A stretch of 64,000 nt of DNA from Lumnitzera littorea (Eukaryota; Streptophyta; Magnoliopsida; Myrtales; Combretaceae), in assembly GCA_024138015.1 (NCBI GenBank), contig JAMXBB010000004.1, positions 74,956,809-75,020,808 of the forward strand. Reading direction: 5' to 3'. Under the pieces are notes generated by a model, which did no database searches, was not told the DNA's origin, and saw nothing but the letters and a program-made list of their open reading frames with translations. Position numbers and translations under genes: made by a program. Shown in pieces: positions 1 to 12,035 of this stretch (the stretch's first letter is position 1; each line of letters opens with the position of its first letter).

Positions 1-1480
1 CATTGTATGAAGAGTTCATGATTGGAAAGGTAACTAATTAGGGGTTTTTCATACAGTATACGACGTCTGCCATAACTAGATCATCCTCAGTTTATGATAA
101 AGCTTACATGTATTGTAACAAAAAAAAAAGAAGCTTTTTTTAATCTAGGGGTGGATGTTGATCCTTCAAGCCAATCCCAATATTGCATCTTAAAGATACT
201 TCCATGGTTGTACATTAGAACAATTTCAGCATATGCAAGTAAAAGTGAATATGATTCATCATGATTACCTTCAATCAACTCTATTGCTTTCACCTTAGCT
301 ACAATTTAGAGTAAGGGGGATTAATACCAAACTTTAAATTGACTTGTTGATACATCAACTCATAATCTATGTTTAGATCAACAAAAAGTTCATCAATTAG
401 TTGAGCAGCAATCCAACAAGAGATTGCATCTATTTTATTCCTACTACGAATGTAAGTATGTTTTAGGTTGAGTGTCTCAATGATAAAGTAAGCTTGCTTA
501 CTTGCAAGAGATGCATGAATTCACCAAGGGCAAATCCCCACGGTACATAGGGTTGTTGCTCATGTTTTTTCATAATTCAACCTTAATATCTTAAATTCTT
601 CTTGGATCACATACTCTTTTAAAACCTTCTTGAATTCATGTACATCTAAGAGCACATCACCCTTAGCTAGAAGAATTTTATTTTGACTATCACGGTGCTA
701 TCTCTCTAATTCTTTACCACCATGATTTCAACATTCTACACCATCATTTCCACATTTCTCTCCTCCTTAAAAGGTTTACGTCTCCAACATCATCAATATC
801 AAAATCAGAAAACTCATCGTCACTATTTTCATATCCACTTTCTAACACAATAGACACATCAGTTTTATTACTTACACTACCCTTTGTAACTTCAATGCTC
901 TTACCATCAAAATTATTAGCACCATCATAATTATCAAAACCTACATTTTTATCTTCATTTTCTTCTAAAAGTAAATTCATCATTAGAGCTAAATGAAAAT
1001 AACTTATCATCTTACATTGCATCATCTCTTGTTTCATCATTCGATAATGATGTCGGGTCTAACACTTAAAGAGGTTGATCATGGGGTAGGTTGACTACTT
1101 CCACATCTTGATTATCCTCTATTGGCACTAAACTTTCATCACTTACAAAATCTTGAGAAATTGACTTCACATCATTTAAAAAAGTCAATCTCTGGTATAC
1201 TTTGGTGTATACTAAATATATCAAATATGGCCTTATTACAATCAACTTTTAACTTCTTATTCGTTCTCGGAATCGTGCAAATGAAGGTTGCTTCTATACC
1301 CTTCTCCAATAAACTCAAGATGGCACCAACACATCCTTCACCATGTCTATAAAAAAATACACATCTAGGTTAACATCCTTAACAATGTACCATTGATCTT
1401 CATACCAGACAACAATGTGTGTTTTAGGACCATTGTCTAGAATTTTCTTACTTTATCTTTAGAAAATTAAGGTTTTTGCA
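1..1480 (-). pseudogene. MULE (Mutator-like) transposase, N-terminal fragment
   Basis: Read right to left, several minus-strand frames give pieces in the order expected of a plant MuDR-type transposase. First comes an acidic Asp/Ser-rich stretch (744-1040, with SGYENSDDEFSDFDIDDVGD). Next is a zinc-finger-like DNA-binding region near 300-720 with ICPW followed by IHAS and a KHTY motif. Last is a segment at 87-293 with IEGNHDESYSLLLAYAEIVL, which resembles the stretch linking the DNA-binding and catalytic domains. Frameshifts and stops separate the pieces. The catalytic DDE part would lie left of base 1 and is not in the window. No terminal inverted repeat was found at the right end. The family call comes from motif order and wording recalled from MULE proteins, not from a search. 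Confidence 0.55.
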
Positions 1481-2518
1481 AAAAGGAGGTTGATTTCATA
1501 AATCCATAATTTGATGGATGATTCTAGGGTTTCTAATTTTGGCTTGACATCTTAGATTTCTTCTATGAGTCTTAGCATACTAGGTTTATTTCTTCAAATG
1601 AGAACAGTTTGTTTTGTTTTGGTTTTTCTCTTTTACATATGGGCCAGGTCCAAATTGCATTGGGGTTTAGTTTTAAAGAAAAAATTGATGTAGAAATTCC
1701 CTTATTTCAAGTTTTTCTCATGTCAGCTAAAAAATCCTACATCAATGCCATTAGGTAGCTACATGTAGGGCCCGTACAAAAATAAGGGGCTCTTTATAGT
1801 ATTTCTAAAATGTAGGGTGTTGATGTAATATGTAAAGTTTACGAGGGTAGTCGATGTAGTTTACCCTTTTTATTTTATTTTTTCTTTTTTTTTCATCTAT
1901 TATATAGAACTATGCTATCATTTCGTGAGATTTACTAGATTTGCTAGTTTCATGAGTTATTTGAGAGATTATAACTTTTAAAGAGATGTACCCCTCTATG
2001 CAGTTAGTTCCCCATACCTCCAAACTATTTGTTTGTTAATCTTCTTTTGACAATTAGTTCAATTGATGTAATCATGTTTAGTTGAATGATATTCATCTTT
2101 TTTGGGTCTATAAAAAAGTTATTTATATAGTGAATTGTTTGAATTAGTGATTGAACTTGAACTATTATCGCATATGCATTAATTTAAGAGTTTTAAGTTT
2201 TATAAAATTGGCGGGATACCTTTAGTACAGTCAATGCATTTGTTGACTGACGTATCATAATGCTCATTTCCTTCTTTTGAAGTCCATAGTAGATATGGCT
2301 ATTACACTTCTAACCATGTTAATTGTTCATCTTTACTATCCATTGATATTCTTCCAACAAGTGCTTTTAGTTATTTATTTACTCTAAAATTTAAGTATTT
2401 AATCTCTTAACTTAATCTTGAAAGTTTCTTGTACCTAATATTTTTTAGATCGAGCATCACTCATTCTTTAAGTTTCATTCTTTATTTCTAAAATTAAATT
2501 TATTATATTATTGTTAGG
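1481..2518. other. AT-rich intergenic stretch, nothing recognised
   Basis: This lies between the MULE fragment and the Athila LTR. No frame keeps a recognisable protein and no clear repeat structure is visible. It may hold the 5' untranslated part of the MULE. The last five bases (ttagg, 2514-2518) are where the Athila element's left target duplication would be, but the element's right end is lost, so this cannot be tested. Confidence 0.4.
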
Positions 2519-3832
2519 TGATGAGTTCCTAATTGAATATATTTTATTTAACGATTTTTTATGATTTTCTTTTATATTTGAGTTATTTTTAGATAATAAT
2601 ACTTAATTGAGTAAATTTTTGTTTTTTAGGTTTTGAAACGATCTATGCGAGAAAATGAGAAGATAAAAACAAATTTTACTCAAATCGAGGCTAAAATAAG
2701 CAAGTTATGAAGGTTTGGAAATTGACACAATCAAATGACACGACTATACAGTTTTTAGACAAAATGGGAGCCGATTTTCTACTTTACAGCCTATAACACA
2801 ACCAAAAGACACGATCATGTCATTTCCAGTAAAAAAAAAAAAGACAAATGTAAAGTACAGTAAAGGATACAACTAAAAGACACGGTTGTGTATTTTCCAA
2901 TCGACCTATTTTTTTTAGCTTTTTATATATAAAGCCTTGTTAAGGTTTATTTGAAAGAAGATTTTGGCACAACTTTTAGGGAGTTTTTGAAGCCAAGAAC
3001 AATCAAGAAAGCAAGGAGAAGAAAAGATTTCAAAATTTAATTTTGCTTAGATTTCATGATACTTCTTTCTATTCTTTTATATACTTTTTTTTATTGTTAT
3101 TTCGTGATGTATAGTGAGTAGATTTTTTATATCTAAGTCTTATAGAATCTAGATTTATTTATGTGACATGATTAGTATTTGATTAATTGAGTTTTTTATT
3201 ATTTTCTTGATTCAACTATGTTTGCTTTATGATTTAGGTTATTATTTCTATGGGTAGTAATCTAGAGTTTGATATCTTATAAAAGAATCGAGAGATTTCT
3301 TATAAGATTAGATCTAGGCGTAGTTGATGACGATTATTACAAGATTAGAGATAATTTGCAAGATTCTTTCGGAATTTTGAATTAAAGCGTAGAGAATTTG
3401 TTGTTCAATAATACAATCTTAGGTCATGCTATTGAGAAGAGATTCTAATTGGTGATTCTAGAATTAGGGTTAATTGACTTGAGAAAGTGATTAACTTTAA
3501 TAGAGAGTTCTCCCAATTAAGAGAGATTAAAGAATAAATTAGATGATCTTTAGAAAAATCACATGTTAAATCTAGGGAAACAAGATTTAGGTACAATGTT
3601 GAAACTTGAATTAATTGAATTACTTTCCTGTTAATTCTTGAATTGCGTCTTAGTTAATCTTTAAATTAGTTTTAGCAGTAATTTAGATTTACTTCTGCAA
3701 TTTTCTTGAAATTTAATTTGCCGATTAGATAATAGAGACCGAGTGAGTACTAGTTGTCAGAGTCTCTGAGGGATCGACTTTCAAACTTATATCCGCTATA
3801 TTATAAACCGATAGGTGCACTTGTCTACATCA
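2519..3832 (+). repeat. Athila-type 5' LTR
   Basis: The LTR begins TGATGAGTTCC and ends CTACATCA, so it keeps TG...CA ends and is 1314 bp long. A primer binding site follows within a few bases. It contains three spaced copies of a near-palindromic motif related to ACACGATCGTGT (about 2730-2900). A TATA-like run (tttttatatataaag, near 2920-2935) lies ahead of a gene-leader-like purine-rich stretch. No matching 3' LTR exists in the window, so the boundary is supported only by the TG/CA ends and the adjacent primer site. Confidence 0.6.
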
Positions 3833-3838
3833 AGTTTT

Positions 3839-3856
3839 TGACATCGTTGTTAAGGA
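3839..3856 (+). other. primer binding site (degenerate, tRNA-Asp-like type)
   Basis: TGACATCGTTGTTAAGGA stands where Athila elements carry TGGCGCCGTTGCCGGGGA. It matches at 11 of 18 positions, and all seven differences are G-to-A or C-to-T. The location, six bases after the LTR end, fits the minus-strand primer site. Confidence 0.6.
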
Positions 3857-4053
3857 TTTTTTATATTAAGAAAGCTAGTAGATTTATTAATCTAACTATT
3901 TTTTTCCCAATCTTTCTTGATTTATTTTCTTTTTCTTGAATTCTTTTATTTTGCTTCGTGTAATCTTAACTAAATTCTCTATATTCTTTAGTGCAATGCA
4001 TGACAAGAAGCTAGCCAAAGGATTTGATTAAAATTGATCTTAAGATTAAGAGG

Positions 4054-5470
4054 ATGGCTTTATGCAATTTCAGGCAATTATCTATCAAAGAAATAGTAGA
4101 GGCGATAAACCAAGGATCTCCGATTAGATTGAAAGATGAAGTAGAGTTATTAAAGGGCAAAGTCAAGAATCAAGCAATAGAACAGGAATCTAATCACGAG
4201 AGCTTAGCCAATGACGTCATGGCCAATAATGGGGAACATAATCAAACCATGTCAAACTACTCCAGACCGTCATTAACCAATACCCAGTCTTGCATCAACT
4301 GACCAACTATTGTAGCCAATAACTTTGAGATCAAGCCGAATATTATTTAAATGGTGTAGTAGTTTGTACAATTTGATGGCCTCTAAGACGAAGATCCTAA
4401 TGCACATATTTCTAGTTTTTTTGGAAATATGTGATACTTTCAAGATTAACGAGGCAATTGACAATGCTATTCGGCTACACCTCTTTCCATTTTCTTTGTA
4501 TAGCTAAGCTAAGTAGTGGTTAAATTTCTTGGCAAGGAATTCAATTACAACCTGAAATGAATTGGCGGAAAAATTCTTAAAGAACTATTTTCTACCCATG
4601 AAAACTACAAAACTCAGAGCCGACATCTCATTTTTTGCCCAAATAGAGGGTGACAACTTACACGACACATAGGAGTGCTTTAAGGATTTGTTAAGGCGAT
4701 GTCTATGTCATGGCCTCCCTCTTTAGATGGAAATGCAAACCTTCTACAATGGTCTCAACTCCTCTACTAAACAAATGATAGACGCAGCAATTGGAGATAT
4801 ACTCAATACCAAGATATTAGAAGAAGTCCAGACTCTAATAAAAGGTATAGCCATGAATAACTACCAATGATAGAACCCTAGGGGGAAGCAAAAAGTTGTA
4901 GGCGTATCTAAGCTCAACGCTGTATGGTCTCTAGCCACTCAAGTAGAGATGTTGAGTAAGAAAATTAAATCCCTCTCGACTGGTTTACAACAACCACAGT
5001 ATAGCTTCAACAACTTCATCCAAGAAGTGATTATAGGTTGCAAGCAAACAGAACAAGTTGATTTTTTGGGGAAACCTACAAGACCCCAGTATAATCATTA
5101 TAGTAACACTTACAATCTAAGGTAGAGAGACCACCCTAACTTTTTATGGGGAGGTCAAATCTAAAGTTAAGGCCAACAATGGCAGATAAGGAATCAACTC
5201 CAACAAAGACCAAATTTGCCTCTACCAAGGTTTCAACAACCAGCAACACCCCTACCTACTTTAAAGAAGAAGTTAGAAAGCCTTTTGGAAAAATATATTC
5301 AATCTAATGAGGCTAAAATGTAATAAACAGAAGCCTCTTTAAGGAACTAGGAAGCTTCTATCCACAACCTAGAGAATTACATTGGCTAGATTGCTAGGAT
5401 GCTGAATGAGAGACAATAAGGATCACTGCTTAGGAACACTGAAACAAACCCCAAGGAACATGTCAATGCA
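4054..5470 (+). pseudogene. gag of the Athila-type element
   Basis: The frame starting at ATG 4054 reads as a retrotransposon gag broken by many stops. Recognisable parts are a helix-rich segment around 4310-4520 with the FLEICDTFKIN stretch (nucleocapsid/capsid-type gag of plant gypsy elements), a region near 4540-4860, and a C-terminal YSNTYN-type motif near 5100. Most stops sit where Gln or Trp codons would be expected, so single transitions explain them. The product would have formed the virus-like particle. It is followed without a gap by the protease part. It is not translatable now. Confidence 0.65.
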
Positions 5471-6286
5471 ATGACCCTGAGAAGTGGTAAAGAGCTACAA
5501 GTTGAAAAGAAGGAGGATAAGGATACAGTTGAGAAAGAAGTGAAGGTCAAGGGTAAGGAAAGTTCAAAACTGTTGAGACCAAAAGAGAGTGTAGAGCTAC
5601 CAAAAGTAAAGGAGTACAAGCCACCCATTCCGTATCCACAGCGCCTCAAGCAAGACTGCCTTGATCTAACCAAGTAATTCAATAAATTCCTCGATCTTTT
5701 TAAACAACTACAAGTGAACTTACCTCTTATTGATGTTTTATTGCAGATGCCGAAATACACAAAGTTCTTCAAGGATCTTTTGTCAAACAAGAGAAAGTTG
5801 GAGGATCTTTTAACTGTCACATTAAACGAAGAATGCTCCGTACTACTTTAAAATAAGTTGCTAAAGAAATTACAAGATCCAGGGAGTTTTACTCTTCCTT
5901 GTATGCTTGGAAAGTTATCAATAAATAATGCTTTGGCAAATTTAGGAGCTAGTATTAACCTGATGCCATTTAAGTTATTTAAAAAGCTAGGGTTAGAAGA
6001 ACCTAAACTAATACGTATGTGCATTCAATTAGTAAATAGGTCCACTACATACCCTAGAGACATCATAGAGGATGTTCTAATGCGAGTTGATAAATTCATT
6101 TTCCCTATAGATTTTGTTATCCTTGATATAGATGATGATCTCGAGATACCATTGATTCTAAGTAGACCCTTCCTAGCTACTGTTAGGGCTACGTTTTATG
6201 TTAGTGAGCGTAAACTCATCTTAAGGGTCAAAGAAGAGGAAATTATTTTCCAGAATCCAGATTCAATGCGCAAGTTATTAACTTAA
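5471..6286 (+). pseudogene. gag C-terminus and aspartic protease of the Athila-type element
   Basis: The first part (5471-5677) reads MTLRSGKELQVEKKEDKD and then a Pro/Lys-rich tail ending PPIPYPQRLKQ, a standard Athila junction. After a few stops, an open stretch from 5858 to 6286 (142 codons) is the retropepsin-like protease. It shows NLGASINLMPFKLFKKLGL, where the active site is normally DLGAS, and further on IPLILSRPFLAT, the second conserved block (normally ILGRPFLAT). The catalytic Asp is Asn here, a one-base G-to-A change, and the LGRPF Gly is Ser. The fold is recognisable but the enzyme would be dead. Family assignment is firm; lineage assignment is by motif memory. Confidence 0.75.
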
Positions 6287-6289
6287 AGG

Positions 6290-6817
6290 GTACAATCTAT
6301 GTTGGGGATACTTCTAATGCTATCGTTATTGAATGTATACAGGAAACACTTATCAAAGAACCTTTCAACGATTGCTTAGAAGTGAGAGATGGAGAAAGGG
6401 TGAAAACCCTTAATCACTTAAAAGCTGTGGCTCAATTGGGAGCCAATGAACCCAATGCGGTGAAGATAGGGATTAAACCATTTTGTAGGCCAAATGAAGG
6501 AAAGTTTAAACCTCTCAAAGTAAAACCACCAATCTTGGAGAGGAAATACTCAAAAGATATTTTAGAACATGCTTTTTTAGTGAGGAGCTCAAAGCTACTG
6601 ATAACCATCCCGTTTAAGCAAAAATATGATAAAAAGAAAGGACTCGAGAAACACGAGTTTAATGAGTGGCGTGATAAAAAGAAACTTAGTAGAAGTTATG
6701 CAATTAGATAAGAGAATTTGTTATATAAATGGAAAAAGGGTAACTCAAGCCTTGTTTAGAGGGTTCAAAAACAAGGTAAGGATGGAGATCCATCTCCACT
6801 CGAATGAAGGTAAGTAA
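6290..6817 (+). pseudogene. protease-RT linker fragment of the Athila-type element
   Basis: Two overlapping frames (6382-6711 and 6626-6817) continue the same polyprotein for roughly 150 codons. The stretch PLKVKPPILERKYSKDILEH followed by AFLVRSSKLL resembles the segment before the reverse transcriptase in Athila polyproteins. No palm or finger motifs of RT follow: the next recognisable sequence is the 3' non-coding part of the element. The deletion breakpoint therefore lies close to 6700-6820. Confidence 0.45.
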
Positions 6818-8424
6818 CCTATGCATCATGTCAAGCTATCGATAATAAATATATCACTCTTGATAGGTAACCTAAGTTATTTATTTATTTTCGTTATTTT
6901 TTTTAGCTTGTATGTTATTTTAGAAAATTTTATTGTCTATTTTAGCATTTTAACACTTTTATTGTTTTTTTAGGGTCAAGTTCGCTTTTATGTGATGCTA
7001 TGCATACAGCGGTTTTACTAGCTAGTTAGTGAGCAGGGGTCAAGGGGACAACATCCCCTATAGGATTTCCAGTGCAACGCTTCGGAAGTTAAACAAAATT
7101 TCAAAATTGATAAGTGCAACATAACAAGTTTTCCTTTTAAGTTTAATTTTTGCATTGGATTTTTTTTAGTTTAGTACTTTTGTTTCTTTAAGTTTATTTT
7201 ATTTTTGAATTCACATATTTAGGCTAGGCATGCATAAATTAATAAACAAAAAAATAATAAAATTTAAAAGTAAAAAAAAAAAAAAAAACCAGTGTAGCAC
7301 ACGGTCATATGACACGTTTGTATCCTAAACTGTATAAATCCTAGGCAACTGTCATGATCAGTCCATAGAAGGTTACACGGTCATGTCTCAGACCATATCA
7401 ATACCAAGCCAAGTTTTGGCCACACCATAGAAAGATACATGACCGCGAGACACGATCGTGTCTTAAGTCATGTCATGCCCATTAAATAAGTTTACGCCCA
7501 ACAAGTTTTTTTTTTTTTTTTTTCAACACTTCTCCTCACTTCTTCTTCTACACAAATTCACACACAATTTTATTTTCCTCTCATATGCTATTTCACTCAT
7601 GCATAAAAACACAAAAGAATATACTCACAATCATCTTTGATTTATAACCCATCACTCATACCGATTCATGTTTTCCCAAGTGCACTCATTTCAACTACTC
7701 TGGTAAGTTCTTAATATCTCTCGTTTTTCTTGAATTTTTCATGGAAGAACTCATTTGGATTTTACTTTTTCTTGAGGCTTTTGCATGATTATGTTTAGTA
7801 AGTGTAGGTTATGATGGATTTTGTTTGTTTTCGTATTTGGTAGTGATGTGCATGATGAATACAATCGTGTTTTTGAATTAGCACTAATCTTTGGGTTTGC
7901 AAGGCATGAGTTATGGCATGACCATTTCATTTGCAGTACATACTATAGGCATGGGATTCTTGAATGTTTGAGTTAAAGTGCTAACTTTATTGCTTTATAT
8001 GCCTTTTTCTTCAAATTGGCACTTAGGGCTTTAGTGTTTAATCAATGTACAAGTGTTATTGATTCATGTTATTGAGGAATTAGGAGTTTAAGCATGCTTG
8101 GAATTTCTTTTATAGCAATAGTTGTTAAGATTGCATAAAGGATTTCTTAAGAACACAACTACATTTTGCATGCATACCAAGTGTTTGACAAAATTCCTCA
8201 ATGAGTTATATTGTTTATTTTCAACACTTAGTCATGATTTTTGGTCTATTTCTTTATTCTAAGTGTAGGGAAGCTCTGATGTATTGGAAATTTGACTTAA
8301 ATCTTATTTCCTTTATAGATAAACATGGTACTAAGAGCTAAATTACAAGTTAAGAGAAAGGAGCCAAGAGGAGAGTTCGGTTGAAGATGTTGATGATGAG
8401 GATGAGGATGAAGTTATGGATGAT
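6818..8424 (+). other. Athila 3' non-coding region and start of a late reading frame
   Basis: This is AT-rich sequence with no long frame. Near 6827-6875 it has a gtcaagcta...ggtaaccta pattern like the post-pol junction of Athila elements. Between 7290 and 7470 it carries several copies of an ACACGRYCGTGT-like motif, including a perfect 14-bp palindrome at 7449-7462. A pyrimidine tract ending TTTATAG (to 8319) looks like a splice acceptor just before ATG 8325. That ATG opens a Lys-rich then acidic (Glu/Asp) frame like the late ORF of Athila elements. The frame is cut at 8425 by the neighbouring Tat LTR. Confidence 0.5.
7449..7462. repeat. perfect 14-bp palindrome in the Athila 3' region
   Basis: GACACGATCGTGTC is its own reverse complement. 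Degenerate copies of its core occur nearby (7295-7445) and in the 5' LTR (2730-2900). Confidence 0.8.
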
Positions 8425-10626
8425 GCCTCCTATATAGTCCATACACCATTGCAATACAACACAATCATGCTACAACAAGCTACATCTACGACCAACTATA
8501 ATCCCTATAGATACTGCATAAATAGCTACACATCCACAACACTGTATGACTCACCATCACCATTGATAGCAGAATACGCAAGCATACATTCACAATAAGC
8601 CATACCCAGCAACCACCTTCTCTCTCGTGACCCACAATCCTCGTCAACCAAGATACGACCTGCCATGATTGAACACAATAGTAGACCTTAAGTTCTACTG
8701 TTACCCAATAGCTTATGATGCTTATCCACTTCATATACACATGAATCCTCACTCTTATCCTCACCAACACCAAGTATGACTGATAGCAACTTACAAACAC
8801 TGATACACACTAGATAGTATTACACACAACAAAGAAACACGCCCAAGTACACAATGGATACTATAGTACACATGGCCAACACCGATCAGCACCCCATCAA
8901 CAACATTGAGAACACGTTGTACACATACATAAGAACAAGCTACACACACAAGCTACAATAACACATACCCATAACTCCAACACAAATAGCAGCAATGATC
9001 AACACGAACATTAGTAGTGACACAACCTCAACCAAATCCCATGATAGCAACCACGCGTCCACCTACTGTTGCAATCACTACTCTACCACTGTGATCTCGC
9101 ATGCATCAAACCTAACACTAGGCACTCCACCGACCAAGCTACGCGAACCAACTATGAATCCATTGTATAAGCAGCACCATCCCCTCTTTCAAACACATCG
9201 TCTACGCTAACCATTCCCCACGCCTTACACTTTGCCTTTGTCAACTATACACACCCATGCCACTTCACTATCCTACGTACACACAAATTCTCATCACTGT
9301 AGAACTTCATTAACTTACGCTCACGACCACCACTAATGCCGTTCTCCTATGACATACCTTACCAACTCCAAACATTCTTGAATCACTACTTATCGCAACG
9401 GCGTTAGTCCTATACCCCCATTCTCCAATCGAATACGTATGAGAACGTTGGTTCTTGCTTAGGAAACGGTCTAAAAATGCTCGAATCGAAGCTTCCACTT
9501 ACTATTTTCTCAACACTAATTGCGACCTGACCCGATTATTGTTCAATCGTATTCGATCCGACCCGCCACTAGGTCCAGCCCACTTACAATTGCAAGTTGA
9601 GGTCCAGTTTCTCTTCCTTTGTTTTATTATTTCTTTTTTCTTTTTCTCTTATTTTGTTAGTTAGCTATTTAGTTGCAAATAAAAATAATAATAATAAAAT
9701 TAAAAAAATCTTTCAATAAATTTTTAGTGCCTTTTCGAAATTTTTTCAGTAAACGAGTTTTATCGCCTAAATATATTTTTTAAATTGTTTGTCTAGGTAG
9801 TTACTTAAAAGTATAAAAAGAAAAAAAATAAAAATATATGTTAGCTTAGAATTTTTTTAATTATTATTATATTATATTATATTTTATTTATTTATGTAGG
9901 TGGTTGTTTAATATGTAAATAATATATATTAGCTTAGGAGATTTGGTTAGCATTAAGTCTTTTTTAAGATTTTCATTTAGAAAAATTATTTTTAGATATA
10001 AAAATCAATAAAAAATTTTAGGACGTTATAAAGAGTATTTTTTTTTTAACACTTAAGAATTAAGACTTGTTAGATTTTTTTTTCTTTGAAAAAACTAAAT
10101 TAATAACAATATAAACTCGATTAATTTTCAAAGTTAAAATAAATTAATATACTAAAGTTTTTGAAAAGAACTATGGTTGTCCAATCTCAAGTAGTTAGTA
10201 CATAGATACCTTTAGGGCGACATTAAAATCTGTGCGGACTTAGGTTTTTTCATTTTCTTTTGGTTTTTATTTTTCTTAAAAATATTTTAAAAAGGATAAT
10301 TTTGATGAATAAGTCTAATTTCGGAAAATAGATAATAGAACCCGATTGGGTTTAATAGGTTAGACTTCGAATTCGAAATCCTTTGGTTTTCTATCAAATT
10401 GAAATCAAAGACCAGTAGTTAAATCATAATTAATCTACCAAATTGATTATAATTTCTTTTTTCCCCGACTTCGGTCAGGTGGCAACTCCAAAAGTATTTT
10501 AAAAAGAACCGAAATTTCTCAATTTCTTTAGTCAAAGATTAATACTAAATAGATTAGGGTTTAGTATTAATCAAAAAGTGAAAAATAAAATTAAATAACA
10601 AGAAATCGAAAAAATCAAGCATGATA
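8425..10626 (+). repeat. 5' LTR of the Tat element, left 1.0 kb missing
   Basis: It aligns with 18434-20602 from the codons around ATCAC-rich sequence through the shared AT-rich end. The first third (8437-9560) is strongly biased to A and C on this strand. The right third is AT-rich. It stops four bases before the primer site. Promoter and start of the LTR are absent, so it could not drive transcription. Small open frames inside it are not conserved as proteins beyond what the DNA similarity gives. Confidence 0.8.
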
Positions 10627-10629
10627 GTT

Positions 10630-10646
10630 TGGCAACTCCACTAGGG
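10630..10646 (+). other. primer binding site of the Tat element
   Basis: TGGCAACTCCACTAGGG closely matches TGGCGACTCCACTGGGG, the usual primer site of Tat/Ogre elements (tRNA-Arg type). Both differences are G-to-A. It lies just after the left LTR. Confidence 0.7.
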
Positions 10647-11883
10647 ACGCCATCAAGAATACTAGCCACTAAAAATTACCAAAATTAGGATTATTTTTCA
10701 AAAAAATTATGTACTTGAGTTGATTGTTACTTTATTTCATTTTTATTTTTTGTACACTAACATTTTTTATTGCAACTTACCTAAAGGGGGTCGTTTGGGG
10801 TTTCTTTATTTGATTTTATTTTTCTACATCATAAATGTATCGTAGATACGGTTTAAACCAAGCCGTCTTAAGATCTTAGGAAGAGGACCATTGTGTAAGC
10901 TTTGGATATTATGAGGCAACCACCTTCCGAGGCCGATCAAGCTATCTTACTCAAGTTCGTATTTGACCACAGAACCGTTACTTTGAAAGATGCGGTGGTT
11001 GCAGAACTTGAAGACCTTTAAAACCAACCCTTTGTATACATGAAAACCTTTTTCAAAAAATTACAAGAACGCATAATGTGGCGACCTAAACGGATAAAGA
11101 TAGTTATGAAATTATACTGTCCTTGCATTTTCTTAAATAGTCCATTTGTAATATTTCCTTGTAATAATTCCATGAAAGGTTTAGGATAGACTTTGATTGT
11201 AATTTTAATTTTTCTTTAGATAGGTAAGTCTAGATTAAGTCTAGGGGTTTTTGAACAAGATCTATGTCTACCTACCTCATTGGCCTAAAAAATACTCCAA
11301 ATGTGACTCCAACTTTTCAACCTAGATAAGAAAAAATTTATTAAGAACAAGATTGTACCTATCTCGTCCCTACAAATGATCCTTGTGTATGGGTCTTAGT
11401 ACATCTATAGGAGCTCGAATCCATAACTTTTTGTTTGAGCCCACATCAGCTGAGCTTAACCTTTGTAGAGTAAAAAACAAAACAACAAAACAAAAAGAAT
11501 TAAACCTATAAAATAATTTTAGATAGTTGCTAAGTATTATACCAACCAGAAATATTCATTCTTTTGGATAGGTTAGCACTTTGTAAATAGCCTTTCTCAT
11601 TTAGAATAAATAGGATTTAGATATTTTCTCTATTTAATCTTTCATTCTTCATTCCTTGAAATTCCTCTTTTTTAAATAGACCCTCAATAGTGTTGTTTTA
11701 TAGGAAAATAAATTCTGTGGACTTGTATATAGAATCCTAAGAAAGCAATCTTCCATTTACAATTTCATCACTCAGGCTCTGTAACATAAATGCCTTGACT
11801 TTTTCTCTCTCTCTTTCAAAAAGAAGGAAAAGAAAAAATGAAGAAGTGGGTAATGGTTACAAATTCTTATGGGACTCAAGACA

Positions 11884-12035
11884 AACCCAAACCACATGGC
11901 TTATTAAAGCAGCCAACCCAAAGACAAACTATATGGCCCGTTAAGGTAGCCAACCAAATACAAACGCCTAGCCCATCAAAATCATTGAACCAACTCAAAA
12001 CTCCTAGTCCATCAGGTTCAATAATGAACCAAGTC
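11884..12035 (+). repeat. about four degenerate 36-bp tandem units
   Basis: Units share a core like CCCGTTAAGGTAGCCAACC and are spaced about 36 bp. The same repeat, with about seven units, is found at the corresponding place in the other Tat element (58390-58630). Because the unit is near a multiple of three, it makes a repetitive peptide in one frame. Confidence 0.6.

Larger units (their letters stand above)
2519..8424 (+). mobile_element. Athila-lineage Ty3/gypsy retrotransposon remnant, RT-RNaseH-IN deleted
   Basis: The parts appear in the right order: a 5' LTR starting TGATGAG, a degenerate tRNA-type primer binding site directly behind it, gag, gag C-terminus with protease, then a fragment of the protease-RT linker. 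The sequence then jumps straight to the long AT-rich 3' non-coding part and the first codons of a late reading frame (ATG at 8325). No reverse transcriptase, RNase H or integrase is present, so a large internal deletion has removed them. No 3' LTR follows. At 8425 the sequence switches abruptly to a Tat-type LTR. The lineage call rests on gag-protease wording such as TLRSGKE and CSRLK-type stretches typical of Athila; it is a family-level inference. The element cannot move on its own. Confidence 0.75.

Noticed and set aside
5386..5820. 144-codon minus-strand open frame
   Set aside because: It lies antisense to the Athila gag-protease coding region and is Ser/Leu-rich as expected for the complement; no family resemblance.
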